Shown here piece after piece: positions 41,593 through 50,193 of a stretch of 64,000 nucleotides of DNA; the stretch's first letter is position 1, and every line of letters begins with the position of its first letter. The notes under the pieces were generated by a model, which did not search any database, had not been told where the DNA came from, and worked only from the letters and a program-made list of their open reading frames with translations. This DNA comes from Hyphomicrobiales bacterium (GTDB lineage Bacteria; Pseudomonadota; Alphaproteobacteria; Rhizobiales; Rhizobiaceae), in NCBI GenBank assembly GCA_900465675.1, contig UBJR01000006.1, positions 1 through 64,000 of the forward strand. The letters run 5' to 3'. The translations under genes were made by a program, and so were the position numbers.

Positions 41593-42768
41593 TTAGCGTG
41601 AAGCGGCCGTGATATGGCTCGAAAGCGCGAAGCTTTCAGGCAGGTCGAAGGAGAGCTTTTCGCCTGCAATTGGTGCAACGACAGCTTCGGCAAGCCGATG
41701 CGCCAGGCCGAAGCTGACCTTGAAACCGCCCGTCAGCGCATGCAGATGCGGATGAAGCGGGTGTGGCCCCACCATCGGATCGCGGTCGATCGCCTTCGGC
41801 CGCAAGCCGGCCCAGCGCTCGATGACGGGCGCATCGCGGAGGACCGGCGCCATGTCGCGCGCAGCGGCAATCAGCGGATCGAGTAGCGCATCTGTGGACA
41901 ACGGTTCCGCAAAGCTGTTCTCGCTGGTGCTGCCGACCGCGACATGCCCGCCCTCATGCGCAACGACATAGAGCCCGTCCCGAAAGATCGTCGGCATTGC
42001 GGGGTCGATATCGGCCTTCAACAGCGCCGCCTGCCCCTTCACCGGCTGGCCGAGTGGCTGCGGTAGATCGGGCGTGAAGCGCTGAAGGATCGGGAACGAG
42101 CCATGCCCGGCGGCAATGATGCAATCGCCGAAGGCGATGCTCCAGCCACCGACAACGGCAATCCGCGCTCCTGTGTCGAGGCTGTCGAGCGCCGCCTCCT
42201 CCAGAAGCCGAACATGCTTCGCCCGCATCAGGAACGCCCGGAGCACGGCGATCAGCGCGCGCGGCGCCACCCGGCCGGCCAGCGTATCGTGCACGAAGCC
42301 GCTGTCGCCTGCTGCCGCGTCGATCCAGCCCTGAACAGGTGGCGCATCGCTGACATTCCAATGAAACGCTCGTTCCTGCTGATGCCAGTTGGTCTCGGCA
42401 TCGGCGGAGTGGCGGAGCGCAATGGTCTTCAGATGCGGCTTCGGCAGCGGGATAAGACGGCCGGAGCGCCGGTAGCCGGCCAAAAGCCCGGTTGCCGCCT
42501 CAAGCGCCGCAATCTCGCTCTCAAGGCTGACCAGGGCATCGAACTGGAACTGCTTCTTGGCATTCCACTTGTCCGGCACATGCGGCATCAGCGCGCCGAG
42601 CAGACCGCCGCTGGCACCCTGCCCGATCGTTCCTGCATCGATCAGCAACGTATCGATCCCGAGCCGCTCCGCATGAACGGCCGCCCAGAGCCCCATGATG
42701 CCGCCGCCCACGATCAGGAGATCGGCGGATTGACCGGAGAGAAGAGCCGGACTATCGGCTTGTGGCAT
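41593..42768 (-). CDS. FAD-dependent oxidoreductase (DAO family)
   Basis: The 391-residue product has the DAO fold: DLLIVGGGIMGLWAAVHAERLGIDTLLIDAGTIGQGASGG (FAD Rossmann motif), LMPHVPDKW, GWSIAFGDCIIAAGHGS and a C-terminal AGLRPKAIDRDPMVGPH with HALTGGFKVSFGLAHRLAEAV. Substrate is an amine or amino acid, unidentified. Its start overlaps that of the divergent mnmD by CATG (42766-42769). In E. coli, MnmC is a fusion of a MnmD-like methyltransferase and a DAO-family oxidase that removes carboxymethyl from cmnm5U34; this gene may be the separate oxidase counterpart. Confidence 0.82.
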   Translation of the reverse strand: MPQADSPALLSGQSADLLIVGGGIMGLWAAVHAERLGIDTLLIDAGTIGQGASGGLLGALMPHVPDKWNAKKQFQFDALVSLESEIAALEAATGLLAGYRRSGRLIPLPKPHLKTIALRHSADAETNWHQQERAFHWNVSDAPPVQGWIDAAAGDSGFVHDTLAGRVAPRALIAVLRAFLMRAKHVRLLEEAALDSLDTGARIAVVGGWSIAFGDCIIAAGHGSFPILQRFTPDLPQPLGQPVKGQAALLKADIDPAMPTIFRDGLYVVAHEGGHVAVGSTSENSFAEPLSTDALLDPLIAAARDMAPVLRDAPVIERWAGLRPKAIDRDPMVGPHPLHPHLHALTGGFKVSFGLAHRLAEAVVAPIAGEKLSFDLPESFALSSHITAASR

Positions 42769-43486
42769 GACAGATATCGATCCCGATCAGATTGGCAGCA
42801 AAAGCCAGCCGCTCGAATGGCGAGACGGCGATATGCCCTATTCGCAGGCCTTTGGCGACCACTTTTATTGTCAGACCGACGGCCGCCTCGAATGCGGCCA
42901 CGTGTTCCTCGCGGGCAACGGCCTGCCGGAGCGCTGGGCTAAAAAGCAGAGTTTCCAGATCGGCGAACTCGGCTTCGGCACAGGCCTGAACTTCGCCGAG
43001 ACCTGGCGCCAGTGGAAGCTGCATCGCGCGGACGGCCAGCACCTGCACTTCATGTCCTTCGAGCTTTATCCGATGCAGCGCGACGAGATTTTCCGCGCCC
43101 TGTCGCACTGGCCCGAGATCGATGCCGAGCGCGATGGACTGACGTCCGCCTGGCCGGGGCAACCGCGCGGCATCGTCAGCCTCGACCTTGATCCGCAAAC
43201 GCGCCTCAGCGTCGTCTGCGGTGCCGCGTTAGACGGCGTGAAGGCTGCCGAGCCAAACTTCGATGCCTGGTATCTCGATGGCTTCGCCCCGTCGCGCAAT
43301 GGCGACATGTGGTCGGAAGAACTGATGCAGCTGGTCTGCGGGAAGACGGTTCCGGGCGGCAGCTTCGCGACCTATGCCGCAGCCGGTTTCGTCCGCCGCA
43401 ATCTCGTCGCCGCAGGCTTTGCGGTCGAGCGCCGCAAGGGCTTTGCGGGAAAGCGCGAAATGCTCTGCGGCACGAAACCCCTATAG
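42767..43486 (+). CDS. mnmD: tRNA 5-methylaminomethyl-2-thiouridine methyltransferase (MnmD)
   Basis: MnmD methylates nm5(s2)U34 in tRNA with SAM. The 239-residue product has QPLEWRDGDMPYSQAFGDHFY, HVFLAGNGLPERW, FQIGELGFGTGLNFAETW (SAM-binding motif I) and FDAWYLDGFAPSRNGDMWSEEL, and TYAAAGFVRRNLVAAGF, all typical of MnmD/DUF752. It is single-domain, unlike E. coli MnmC. It starts within the divergent FAD oxidoreductase start codon and ends convergently over the hybrid kinase, sharing CTATAG (43481-43486). Confidence 0.92.
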   Translation: MTDIDPDQIGSKSQPLEWRDGDMPYSQAFGDHFYCQTDGRLECGHVFLAGNGLPERWAKKQSFQIGELGFGTGLNFAETWRQWKLHRADGQHLHFMSFELYPMQRDEIFRALSHWPEIDAERDGLTSAWPGQPRGIVSLDLDPQTRLSVVCGAALDGVKAAEPNFDAWYLDGFAPSRNGDMWSEELMQLVCGKTVPGGSFATYAAAGFVRRNLVAAGFAVERRKGFAGKREMLCGTKPL

Positions 43487-46400
43487 GCCGGAGCGGCCCG
43501 GCACCGGCTCGGTTTTGCCGAGCCATAGCTGGATCTTCTCTTCTAGCAGTTCCGGGCTGATCGGCTTCGACATGTAGTCATCCATCCCGGCATCGAGGCA
43601 AAGCTCGCGGTCGCTTTCCAGCGCATGCGCGGTCACGCCGATGATCGGCACGCGATGCCCCTGCCCGCGCTCGCGGGTCCGGATCGCCCGCGTCGCATCG
43701 TGGCCGTTCAGGACGGGCATCGACACGTCCATCATGATAATGCGCGGCGAATGCGTCTCCCAGGCATTGACCGCTTCCTGGCCGTTGTTGACCACGAGGA
43801 AGCTGAGATTGGTGCCCTGCAGGATCTGCGTGAAGACGATCTGGTTGACCTCGTTATCCTCGGCCACCAGCACATCGACGAACTCGGCCTTGCGCCGAGG
43901 CTCCTCGCGCACGGGTTCCTCGAACTCCGGCTCCTTGAGTTGCGCTTCCGCCTGCAGCCGTGCGAGCTCGGTTTCCGAGGCCTGCTTGACGCGCTTGGCC
44001 CGGACGACCTCGACGATCGTGCCGCGCAGCAGGTTGGCGCGCGCCGGCTTCATCAGATGCGCCTGGCCGTTCAGCGCCGCGAACTCCTTCTCGGAGCCCG
44101 AAATATCCATCGATGTCAGGAAGATGATCGGCAGATTCTCGAAGCGCGGATCGGCGCGCAGGCGGCGCGCCACTTCGGCGCCGTTCATGCGCGGCATATG
44201 ATAATCGAGCACCAGCGCATCGACCTCGACGCCGACCTGATGCGCAGCCTCCAGAATGGCAATACCCGTCGCGCCACTTTCGGCCGCCACGCCGTCGAAG
44301 CCCCAGAGCGTCAGCTGTTCGCTGAGAATCGCGCGGTTCACCTCGTTGTCGTCGATAACTAGAATGCGGGCGCCGCGCACATTGACCGGCAGCGGCTTCG
44401 GATCGAGTTTCGCAGCAGCGACCGCGAATGGCAGATTGACGGTGAAGACCGAACCCTTACCCGCGTCGCTCTCGGCATGGATATAGCCGCCGAAGAGATC
44501 GACGAGCCCGGCGGTGATCGCCAGCCCGAGACCGGTTCCCTCATGGCGCCGTGTCGAGGAGGAATCGACCTGCGAGAATTTGTCGAACACCGATTGCAGC
44601 TTTTCGGCCGGAATGCCGATGCCGGTATCCTCGATCCGGAGCTCGACCATCACCTCACCATCCGATCCCTGCCGGAACCCGATATCGACGAAGACATGGC
44701 CCTTCTCGGTGAATTTCACGGCGTTGCCGACCAGATTGGTGACGACCTGCCGGAACCGCCCGGCATCGCCGATGACCGCGGCAGGCAGGTTGGGATCGGC
44801 GCGTACCAGAAGTTCCAGATCCTTCTCAGCAGCCTGCGACGACAACAGCGTCGCCACGTCCTCGACCGCTTCGACGAGATCGAACGACGCCTTGCGCAGC
44901 TTCATCTGCCCGGCATCGATCTTCGAGAAGTCGAGAATGTCGTTGATGATCGTCAACAGCGCATTGCCGGATTTGACGATGATATCGATGAAGGTCTTCT
45001 GTCGCGCATCGAGATCGGTCTTCGCCATCAGCTCGGCCATGCCGAGAACACCGTTCATCGGCGTGCGAATCTCGTGGCTCATATTGGCGAGGAATTCCGA
45101 TTTGGCGCGGTCGGCGGCTTCGGCGCGCGACAAGAGCCGCTGCAGCTCGCCTTCGCGCTGCTTCATCTCGGTGACGTCGGTGAACAACGCGATCCAGTGG
45201 CCGCGTTCGCTGATCGTCGCCTCCATGTTCACCCAGCGCTCGCCCAGGATATGGAAGACGGTGATGATCGGCTCACGCGCGGCGATGGAACTGCGCCAGT
45301 AATGCAGCGTATCGGCAGCCGAACCGTTGAAATCGCCGCGCTCGGCGCAGAAATTGAAGAGATCGATCCAGCCACGCCCTGCGGCGAGATATTCGGCAGG
45401 GATCTGCAGCACCGGCACCAGCGCCTCATTAGATAGCTGGATGATGCCATCCTGGACGATCGCCAGCCCCTGCGGCATCGCCCGCGTTGCATCGCGCATC
45501 AATTCGCCGAGCGTCTCGATCGCCGCCCGTACGTCATGCACTTCCTGCTCGCGCTGGCGGATCGTGCTGATATCGGAATAGGTCAGCAGGATGCGGTCGT
45601 CGGAAATCCGCCGGCTGTCGAAGATGATCGACTTGCCGCCCGACCAGTTGAGCTCTACCGGCTCCGGATCGCCCTCGGCGGTGAAATGGTGGCGCCGCGA
45701 TTCCAGCACTTCCTCCGGCGTCTGGCTGTAGACATAGCGCCCAAGTTCGTGATTGCGGCGGATCACATCGAGAAATGGCCGGCCGTCGAAACGGTCCTCG
45801 ATCGGCAGATCGCTGATCGTATAGAACTCGTCGTTGACGTAGAGAATATCGAGCTTGTTATCGAGGATCAGCACGCCAACTGGCAGCGAGCGCAGGATGC
45901 TTTCGATATCCCGGTGCAGCACTTCGGCATGCTGCTGCGAATTGATGATCTCGGCTTCGCGCTCCTTGAGCGGCGAAATGTCGGAGAAGGAGCCGACGAC
46001 GTAAAACTTGCCGTCAGGGGTCTGCACACGATTGACGCGCGACAGGATCGGGTAGGACTTGCCGTAGGTACTCGGCACGCGGCCTTCGATCTCCGTTAGC
46101 GAACCATTCTTCAGCGCCAGCATATTCTCTTCGTAGATGCCGCGTCCGCTCTCTTCACCGAACATCTCGAATTCGGTGAGGCCGAGCACCTTCGAGCGCT
46201 CGTGTCCGGTAAAGGTCTCGTAATACTGGTTGGCATAGACGAGCCGGTGGGCCTCGTCGCGCACGAAGGCGGCGACCGGCAGATCCTCCATGATCGTGCG
46301 CAGAAGATCGAGTTCGGCAACGCTTTCGTGCCAGCCCTTTTCGCTGGGCGGCCGCGCACCGCCGCGATAGGCGGAATTGACGACAAGCGGGCGGCCATCG

Positions 46401-46861
46401 GCGGCAAAGACGCCGATCGGGTGATCGAGCGTTTCGAGGGCGGTACGCACCCGCTCGAAATCGGCCAGCAGCGCCTGATCCGGCCCGGTGGAAACAGCGC
46501 GGCGGGGCTGCGGCCGCTTCTCGAAGATGCCGAGCACATAGGCCCGGTCTTCCGACGGCATGAAGCTTTCGATCTGGACGCGCTCGTGGCCTTGCCCCGG
46601 CCGGTCGAAGCAGATGGCATTTTCCTCGGTACCGAAGACCAGCGCCCGGCGCTCCTTGTCCTCGCGCTCCTCTTCCTCGGGGCGATCATGCACCTCGCGG
46701 CTGCGGCGGCCGATGAAATCGGAGATCTCCATGCCGAAGAAGCGCGCATAGGCTTCGTTGACGGCAACGTAGCGAAGCTCGCTATTCTTGACATAAGCAG
46801 GGGTATCCAGATCCGCGATCCGGCTGCATGCCAGTTCCAGAAGGTTACCTGCCGATATCAA
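43481..46861 (-). CDS. Soluble PAS hybrid histidine kinase with two receiver domains
   Basis: The 1126-residue product has no clear membrane segment. From the N-terminus it has PAS domains (about 5-115, 195-310, 320-440 and 450-570), then HisKA with the phosphoacceptor in SHEIRTPMNGVLGM (about His596), HATPase (NLVGNAVKFTEKG, DTGIGIP, GTGLGLAI), receiver 1 (LVLDYHMP, about Asp885) and receiver 2 (MMDVSMP, about Asp1044). It probably senses a cytoplasmic signal. No Hpt or response regulator gene lies nearby. The stop shares CTATAG with mnmD. First residues are partly low-similarity PAS. Confidence 0.92.
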   Translation of the reverse strand: MISAGNLLELACSRIADLDTPAYVKNSELRYVAVNEAYARFFGMEISDFIGRRSREVHDRPEEEEREDKERRALVFGTEENAICFDRPGQGHERVQIESFMPSEDRAYVLGIFEKRPQPRRAVSTGPDQALLADFERVRTALETLDHPIGVFAADGRPLVVNSAYRGGARPPSEKGWHESVAELDLLRTIMEDLPVAAFVRDEAHRLVYANQYYETFTGHERSKVLGLTEFEMFGEESGRGIYEENMLALKNGSLTEIEGRVPSTYGKSYPILSRVNRVQTPDGKFYVVGSFSDISPLKEREAEIINSQQHAEVLHRDIESILRSLPVGVLILDNKLDILYVNDEFYTISDLPIEDRFDGRPFLDVIRRNHELGRYVYSQTPEEVLESRRHHFTAEGDPEPVELNWSGGKSIIFDSRRISDDRILLTYSDISTIRQREQEVHDVRAAIETLGELMRDATRAMPQGLAIVQDGIIQLSNEALVPVLQIPAEYLAAGRGWIDLFNFCAERGDFNGSAADTLHYWRSSIAAREPIITVFHILGERWVNMEATISERGHWIALFTDVTEMKQREGELQRLLSRAEAADRAKSEFLANMSHEIRTPMNGVLGMAELMAKTDLDARQKTFIDIIVKSGNALLTIINDILDFSKIDAGQMKLRKASFDLVEAVEDVATLLSSQAAEKDLELLVRADPNLPAAVIGDAGRFRQVVTNLVGNAVKFTEKGHVFVDIGFRQGSDGEVMVELRIEDTGIGIPAEKLQSVFDKFSQVDSSSTRRHEGTGLGLAITAGLVDLFGGYIHAESDAGKGSVFTVNLPFAVAAAKLDPKPLPVNVRGARILVIDDNEVNRAILSEQLTLWGFDGVAAESGATGIAILEAAHQVGVEVDALVLDYHMPRMNGAEVARRLRADPRFENLPIIFLTSMDISGSEKEFAALNGQAHLMKPARANLLRGTIVEVVRAKRVKQASETELARLQAEAQLKEPEFEEPVREEPRRKAEFVDVLVAEDNEVNQIVFTQILQGTNLSFLVVNNGQEAVNAWETHSPRIIMMDVSMPVLNGHDATRAIRTRERGQGHRVPIIGVTAHALESDRELCLDAGMDDYMSKPISPELLEEKIQLWLGKTEPVPGRSGL

Positions 46862-47183
46862 AAAGCGTCCACTCCCGCTGTGAATGAAATATTCACGACT
46901 GCAACCATAATGCCAAGCCGCTTAACAAGCTTTTAACCATAAAATCTTAGCGCGCGAGCACCGGGCGCCAAAAGCGATGTTAAAGTTGAATCAGAAGACC
47001 AGCCGGGCGTCTCATCTATTTGCCATTGCTTGTTCTTTTCCGGCTGCTTCGTTGCCCCGGCGCCCTTGGAATCATGGAGAAAATTTAATCCCGCAGGCGC
47101 TTGCGCCACCATCAACGCGCCGCGATCGGGGCGGATTCTGGGACCGGCTTCAAGACAAGCCTTGTCCATGAAAGGAATTCGAC
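46862..47183. other. Gene-free region of 322 bp
   Basis: The gap separates the divergent kinase and small-protein genes. It is relatively AT-rich near 46900-46960 (TTAACAAGCTTTTAACCATAA), where a kinase promoter is likely. I see no convincing open reading frame, RNA gene or repeat. Confidence 0.6.
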
Positions 47184-47486
47184 ATGTCCGTTCTTCATAA
47201 GACCATGGCGGCGGGCCTGATTGCGCTGACCTTTGCCGGCGCCACCCTCGCCACCACAGGAACCGCAAACGCCCGCGGCGGCAACGCCTTCTGGGGTGGT
47301 GTTGCCGGAGGCGTCGTTGGCGGCGTGGTCGGCGGCGCGATCGCCTCGCGCCCCTATTATCCGCCGGCCTACGCCTATTACCCGCCGCCTGCCTACCCGG
47401 CCTACTACGCTCCCCGCTACTGCCATCCGGCATGGCGCTATGACCGCTGGGGCCAGCCCTACCGGATCGAAGTCTGCAGACGCTGA
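47184..47486 (+). CDS. Small secreted glycine-zipper, proline/tyrosine-rich protein
   Basis: The 100-residue product has a signal peptide (MSVLHKTMAAGLIALTFAGATLA), a glycine-zipper stretch (GGVAGGVVGGVVGGAIA), then repeated P-P-A-Y/Y-Y-P-P elements and an ending CHPAWRYDRWGQPYRIEVCRR with two cysteines. Similar small proteins are abundant in rhizobia and are probably envelope components; function unknown. AAAGGA lies before the ATG at 47184. Confidence 0.83.
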   Translation: MSVLHKTMAAGLIALTFAGATLATTGTANARGGNAFWGGVAGGVVGGVVGGAIASRPYYPPAYAYYPPPAYPAYYAPRYCHPAWRYDRWGQPYRIEVCRR

Positions 47487-47529
47487 GTGAATTGCGGCGC
47501 CGCTTCCTCCCGGCGGCGCCGTCTTCTCT

Positions 47530-47931
47530 CTAAAACCAGAGGTCGCGCACGCAGCGCCCTTTCGACGGCAGATCGGTGAAGGTCACCAGCCCGTCGAAAT
47601 GATCGATCGCCAGATCCTCCACCGCCTCCGGGGGCGCGAGCCTGACATTGACCGCCATCCGCCGCCGCCCGTCCGGCTCCAATACCAGGCCGCGCCAGGC
47701 GAGAACGCAGGCACAAGAAGGGCAGAACAAGATCTCCAGTGGCGACTTGTCTATTCCCGAGCGCGTATAGGACGCGACAGGTCCGCTGACAGCAACCCGC
47801 TCATTTTCATAATCATAAGCCCAGAGCGTCCCGTAGCGGCGGCAGAGCGTACAGTTGCAGGCTGTGATCGATCCCGGATCGCCCTCCAGCGTCCAGTGCG
47901 CCTTGCCGCAATGACATGATCCGATCATCAT
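47530..47931 (-). CDS. GFA family (glutathione-dependent formaldehyde-activating-like) protein
   Basis: The 133-residue product has the GFA zinc-binding pattern: GSCHCGKAHWTLEG, ACNCTLCRRYGTLWAY and LFCPSCACVLAW, i.e. two CxC pairs plus CxxC. The family was named for Gfa of Paracoccus, but most members have unknown substrates. ATG 47931 has AGAGGAG upstream; the longer reading is arginine-rich and not protein-like. The gene is isolated. Confidence 0.86.
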   Translation of the reverse strand: MMIGSCHCGKAHWTLEGDPGSITACNCTLCRRYGTLWAYDYENERVAVSGPVASYTRSGIDKSPLEILFCPSCACVLAWRGLVLEPDGRRRMAVNVRLAPPEAVEDLAIDHFDGLVTFTDLPSKGRCVRDLWF

Positions 47932-48001
47932 CGATGCCGCTCCTCTTCGTCCACCGCATTGTGCCTCAGCGAGGCTCCAACGGCAAACGCAGCGCCGAAA
48001 A

Positions 48002-48631
48002 TCAGGCGTCCGCAGCAGCCCGCAGATAGGCCGCCGACAGCAGGCGTGCCTCCGCACCGAGCCCGTCAAGCGCATCGTCGGCCACCGCCAGCTTTCCGAA
48101 GCTGCCCCTTGATAGCCCCGCCAGCGAGGAAAGCAGCGTGAAGGCCGTCTTCTCCGCCTGACGAAAGGATGCATCCGCCGCATTGGTCAGGAGCCTGACG
48201 ACCGCAGCCTCCAGCCTTTTCAGCACATCGGCCGACATCCTGAACTGGTCGATCGCGCCGGCCACCCGGTAGAGCGCGGTGGTGGCGTCGGGACGCGCGA
48301 GTTTCACCGAGATATAGGCATCCGCAATATCTTCCGCGATCGCCGCAATCGGCTTTCCGTCACCCGGTATGGCCTCGATCGCCTCGGCGATCTGTTCGAA
48401 ATGGCGCAGCAGAATTGCGAAGAGCAGCGCCTGCTTGTTGGGGAAATATTGATAGAGGGTGCCGACGGAGACACCGGCACGCTCGGCCACCCGCGTTGTC
48501 GTAAACAGCGCCAGCCCGCCCGTCAGCAAAACCTGAATCGCTGCCTCGTGAATGGCCTGGACCGTCGCGCCCGATCGTGCCTGCACCGGCGCTTTCCTCG
48601 GCTTCAGCCGTGATGGGATGGCGTTTTCCAA
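48002..48631 (-). CDS. TetR family transcriptional regulator
   Basis: The 209-residue product has a TetR HTH: AIHEAAIQVLLTGGLALFTTTRVAERAGVSVGTLYQYFPNKQALLFAIL, followed by a helical ligand domain. It is divergent from an orphan TRAP binding-protein gene. The gap of 108 bp holds a perfect 16-bp palindrome (48646-48661), almost certainly its operator. Confidence 0.9.
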   Translation of the reverse strand: MENAIPSRLKPRKAPVQARSGATVQAIHEAAIQVLLTGGLALFTTTRVAERAGVSVGTLYQYFPNKQALLFAILLRHFEQIAEAIEAIPGDGKPIAAIAEDIADAYISVKLARPDATTALYRVAGAIDQFRMSADVLKRLEAAVVRLLTNAADASFRQAEKTAFTLLSSLAGLSRGSFGKLAVADDALDGLGAEARLLSAAYLRAAADA

Positions 48632-48645
48632 ATGCGAATACCGAA

Positions 48646-48661
48646 CTGAAGGATCCTTCAG
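48646..48661. promoter_or_regulatory. TetR operator palindrome
   Basis: CTGAAGGATCCTTCAG is a perfect 16-bp palindrome. It is flanked by ATACC (48638-48642) and GGTAT (48661-48665). It lies 15-30 bp upstream of the TetR gene and 79-94 bp upstream of the TRAP binding-protein gene, overlapping the likely divergent promoters. Confidence 0.7.
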
Positions 48662-48739
48662 GTATATTTGCGGCTGACGTGAGGGTCAAGCAAACGGCGC
48701 CTCACCCGGCAGCATCGGAAACAGGGAAAGAGCATCGCG

Positions 48740-49828
48740 ATGATCGAGAACCAGATGACCACAGGCGAACACGGCATCAGCCGCAGGCTGTTCCTCGCCA
48801 CGGCCGCAGGCGCGGCCATGGCATCCTTGCCATCAAATGCCTCGGCCCAGCAGGCCGCCTTGCCCCGCGTCCTGACGTTCAACGATCACGAGCCGCTTGG
48901 CGGAATGCGCACCCGGTTTCTCAAGGACGTGCTGTTCCCAGCAATCGAACGGGAATCGAACGGGCGGCTGAAGATCGAGGATCACTGGAACGGTGAGATC
49001 GCCGCCGCCTATGACGCGCTCGGTGCGGTCAGCACATCCAAGGCCGACATGGCGACCGTCGTGCCGGAATATACTGCCAAGGAATTGCCGCTGCACCAGA
49101 TTTTCAAGAGTTTCCCAACCGGCCCGGCCGGAAGCGCGCAGGTCGATTTCTTCCGCCGCGTCTACGCCGAAGTTCCGGCCTTCCCCGCGGAGCTGGAGAA
49201 AAACAACATCGTTCCGCTTTTCTGTGGCACCGGATATCCCGTGGCCTTTTTCAGCACCAAGCCGATGGCGGATCTGGATGGCCTGAAGGGCGGCAAATGG
49301 CGTTCGGCGAGCTTCTGGCATCTGGACTTCCTGCGCAATGCCGGAGCAACCCCTGTCACCATGCATTGGGGACCTGAAATCTATGATGCTTTGAAAGCCG
49401 GAACGCTTGATGGCCTGATGGTGAATGTCGACAGCGGCTATATGCTGAAGGTCCACGAAGCCGCGCCCAACGTACTGGTGTCGAAGGATCTGTGGCTCGG
49501 CCACCTCTATATGCTGACGATCAACAAGGACGTCTGGAACACCCTCGCTCAGGAAGACAAGGATGCCATCGCCCGCGCCGCAGAGACGTCGTACAGGGCT
49601 CTCGGCCCGGTGATGGATCGCAGCTTCGATGCACAACTGGCGGAACTGAAAACCGCTGGGGCGTCCGTGCGAATTCTCGAGCCCGCCGAGCCCGTGCGCT
49701 TTGGCTCGGCCGCCAAATATCGCGACGTGCAGTCGGCCTGGGCGGAAGAGCAGAAGCGCAGCGGCACTGGCATTGCCGGTGCCGTACTGGCCGAGGTTAC
49801 AGCGATCATGAACGATATCATGGGGTGA
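48740..49828 (+). CDS. Orphan DctP-type TRAP transporter substrate-binding protein
   Basis: The 362-residue product is a periplasmic solute-binding protein of the TRAP DctP family with a twin-arginine signal (SRRLFLATAAGAAMASLPSNASA). The mature part has LPRVLTFNDHEPLGGMRTRFL, FFSTKPMADLDGLKGGKWRSAS (the DctP F.sk.i..l.dlkG.k.R region) and LDGLMVNVDSGYMLKVHEAAP. No DctQ/DctM membrane genes are nearby, so it must use a permease elsewhere or act as a sensor. The substrate is unknown. It is likely under the divergent TetR. Confidence 0.85.
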   Translation: MIENQMTTGEHGISRRLFLATAAGAAMASLPSNASAQQAALPRVLTFNDHEPLGGMRTRFLKDVLFPAIERESNGRLKIEDHWNGEIAAAYDALGAVSTSKADMATVVPEYTAKELPLHQIFKSFPTGPAGSAQVDFFRRVYAEVPAFPAELEKNNIVPLFCGTGYPVAFFSTKPMADLDGLKGGKWRSASFWHLDFLRNAGATPVTMHWGPEIYDALKAGTLDGLMVNVDSGYMLKVHEAAPNVLVSKDLWLGHLYMLTINKDVWNTLAQEDKDAIARAAETSYRALGPVMDRSFDAQLAELKTAGASVRILEPAEPVRFGSAAKYRDVQSAWAEEQKRSGTGIAGAVLAEVTAIMNDIMG

Positions 49829-50193
49829 GTGGCAGCGGTCCCACCCTGCTTCTCCGTGACATGATCGAGGTGCCGGTCGCCGCTCCGGCGATCGGCACGC
49901 AATCGCCATATAGCCATCGCCTCTTGACTTTCAGCGCGAACTAGACCAAATGCAGCCCAGCTTTCACCTTCCGGCCGCCGCGTGAGCGTGCCCCTGCCAG
50001 CAAATAGGAGCAGGAAGAAGGACAAAAGCGCATTTCGTATTGACCGCATCCCAAGACGCGGCAGAAGCGCTGGAAAGCTTTTTCCAACAAGACAAGTTCC
50101 CACTTCACGCGGGGTTCTTGACGCCAGAACAACACCGGGCCGCATTCCGCGCTCCGGCGATTTGGTTTTGGCGCGCCCTGAAAAGGTTATGAC
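49829..50193 (+). other. Gene-free 365-bp leader upstream of the DEAD-box helicase
   Basis: No protein-like reading frame was found. The region may contain the helicase promoter and a long 5' untranslated region. TTGACG/TTGACC-like sequences occur at several places but no confident -10 partner is visible. Long leaders are frequent upstream of cold-responsive RNA helicases. Confidence 0.5.

Noticed and set aside
46977..47171. 64-codon frame upstream of the glycine-zipper gene
   Set aside because: No ribosome-binding site or protein-like composition; likely the leader region.
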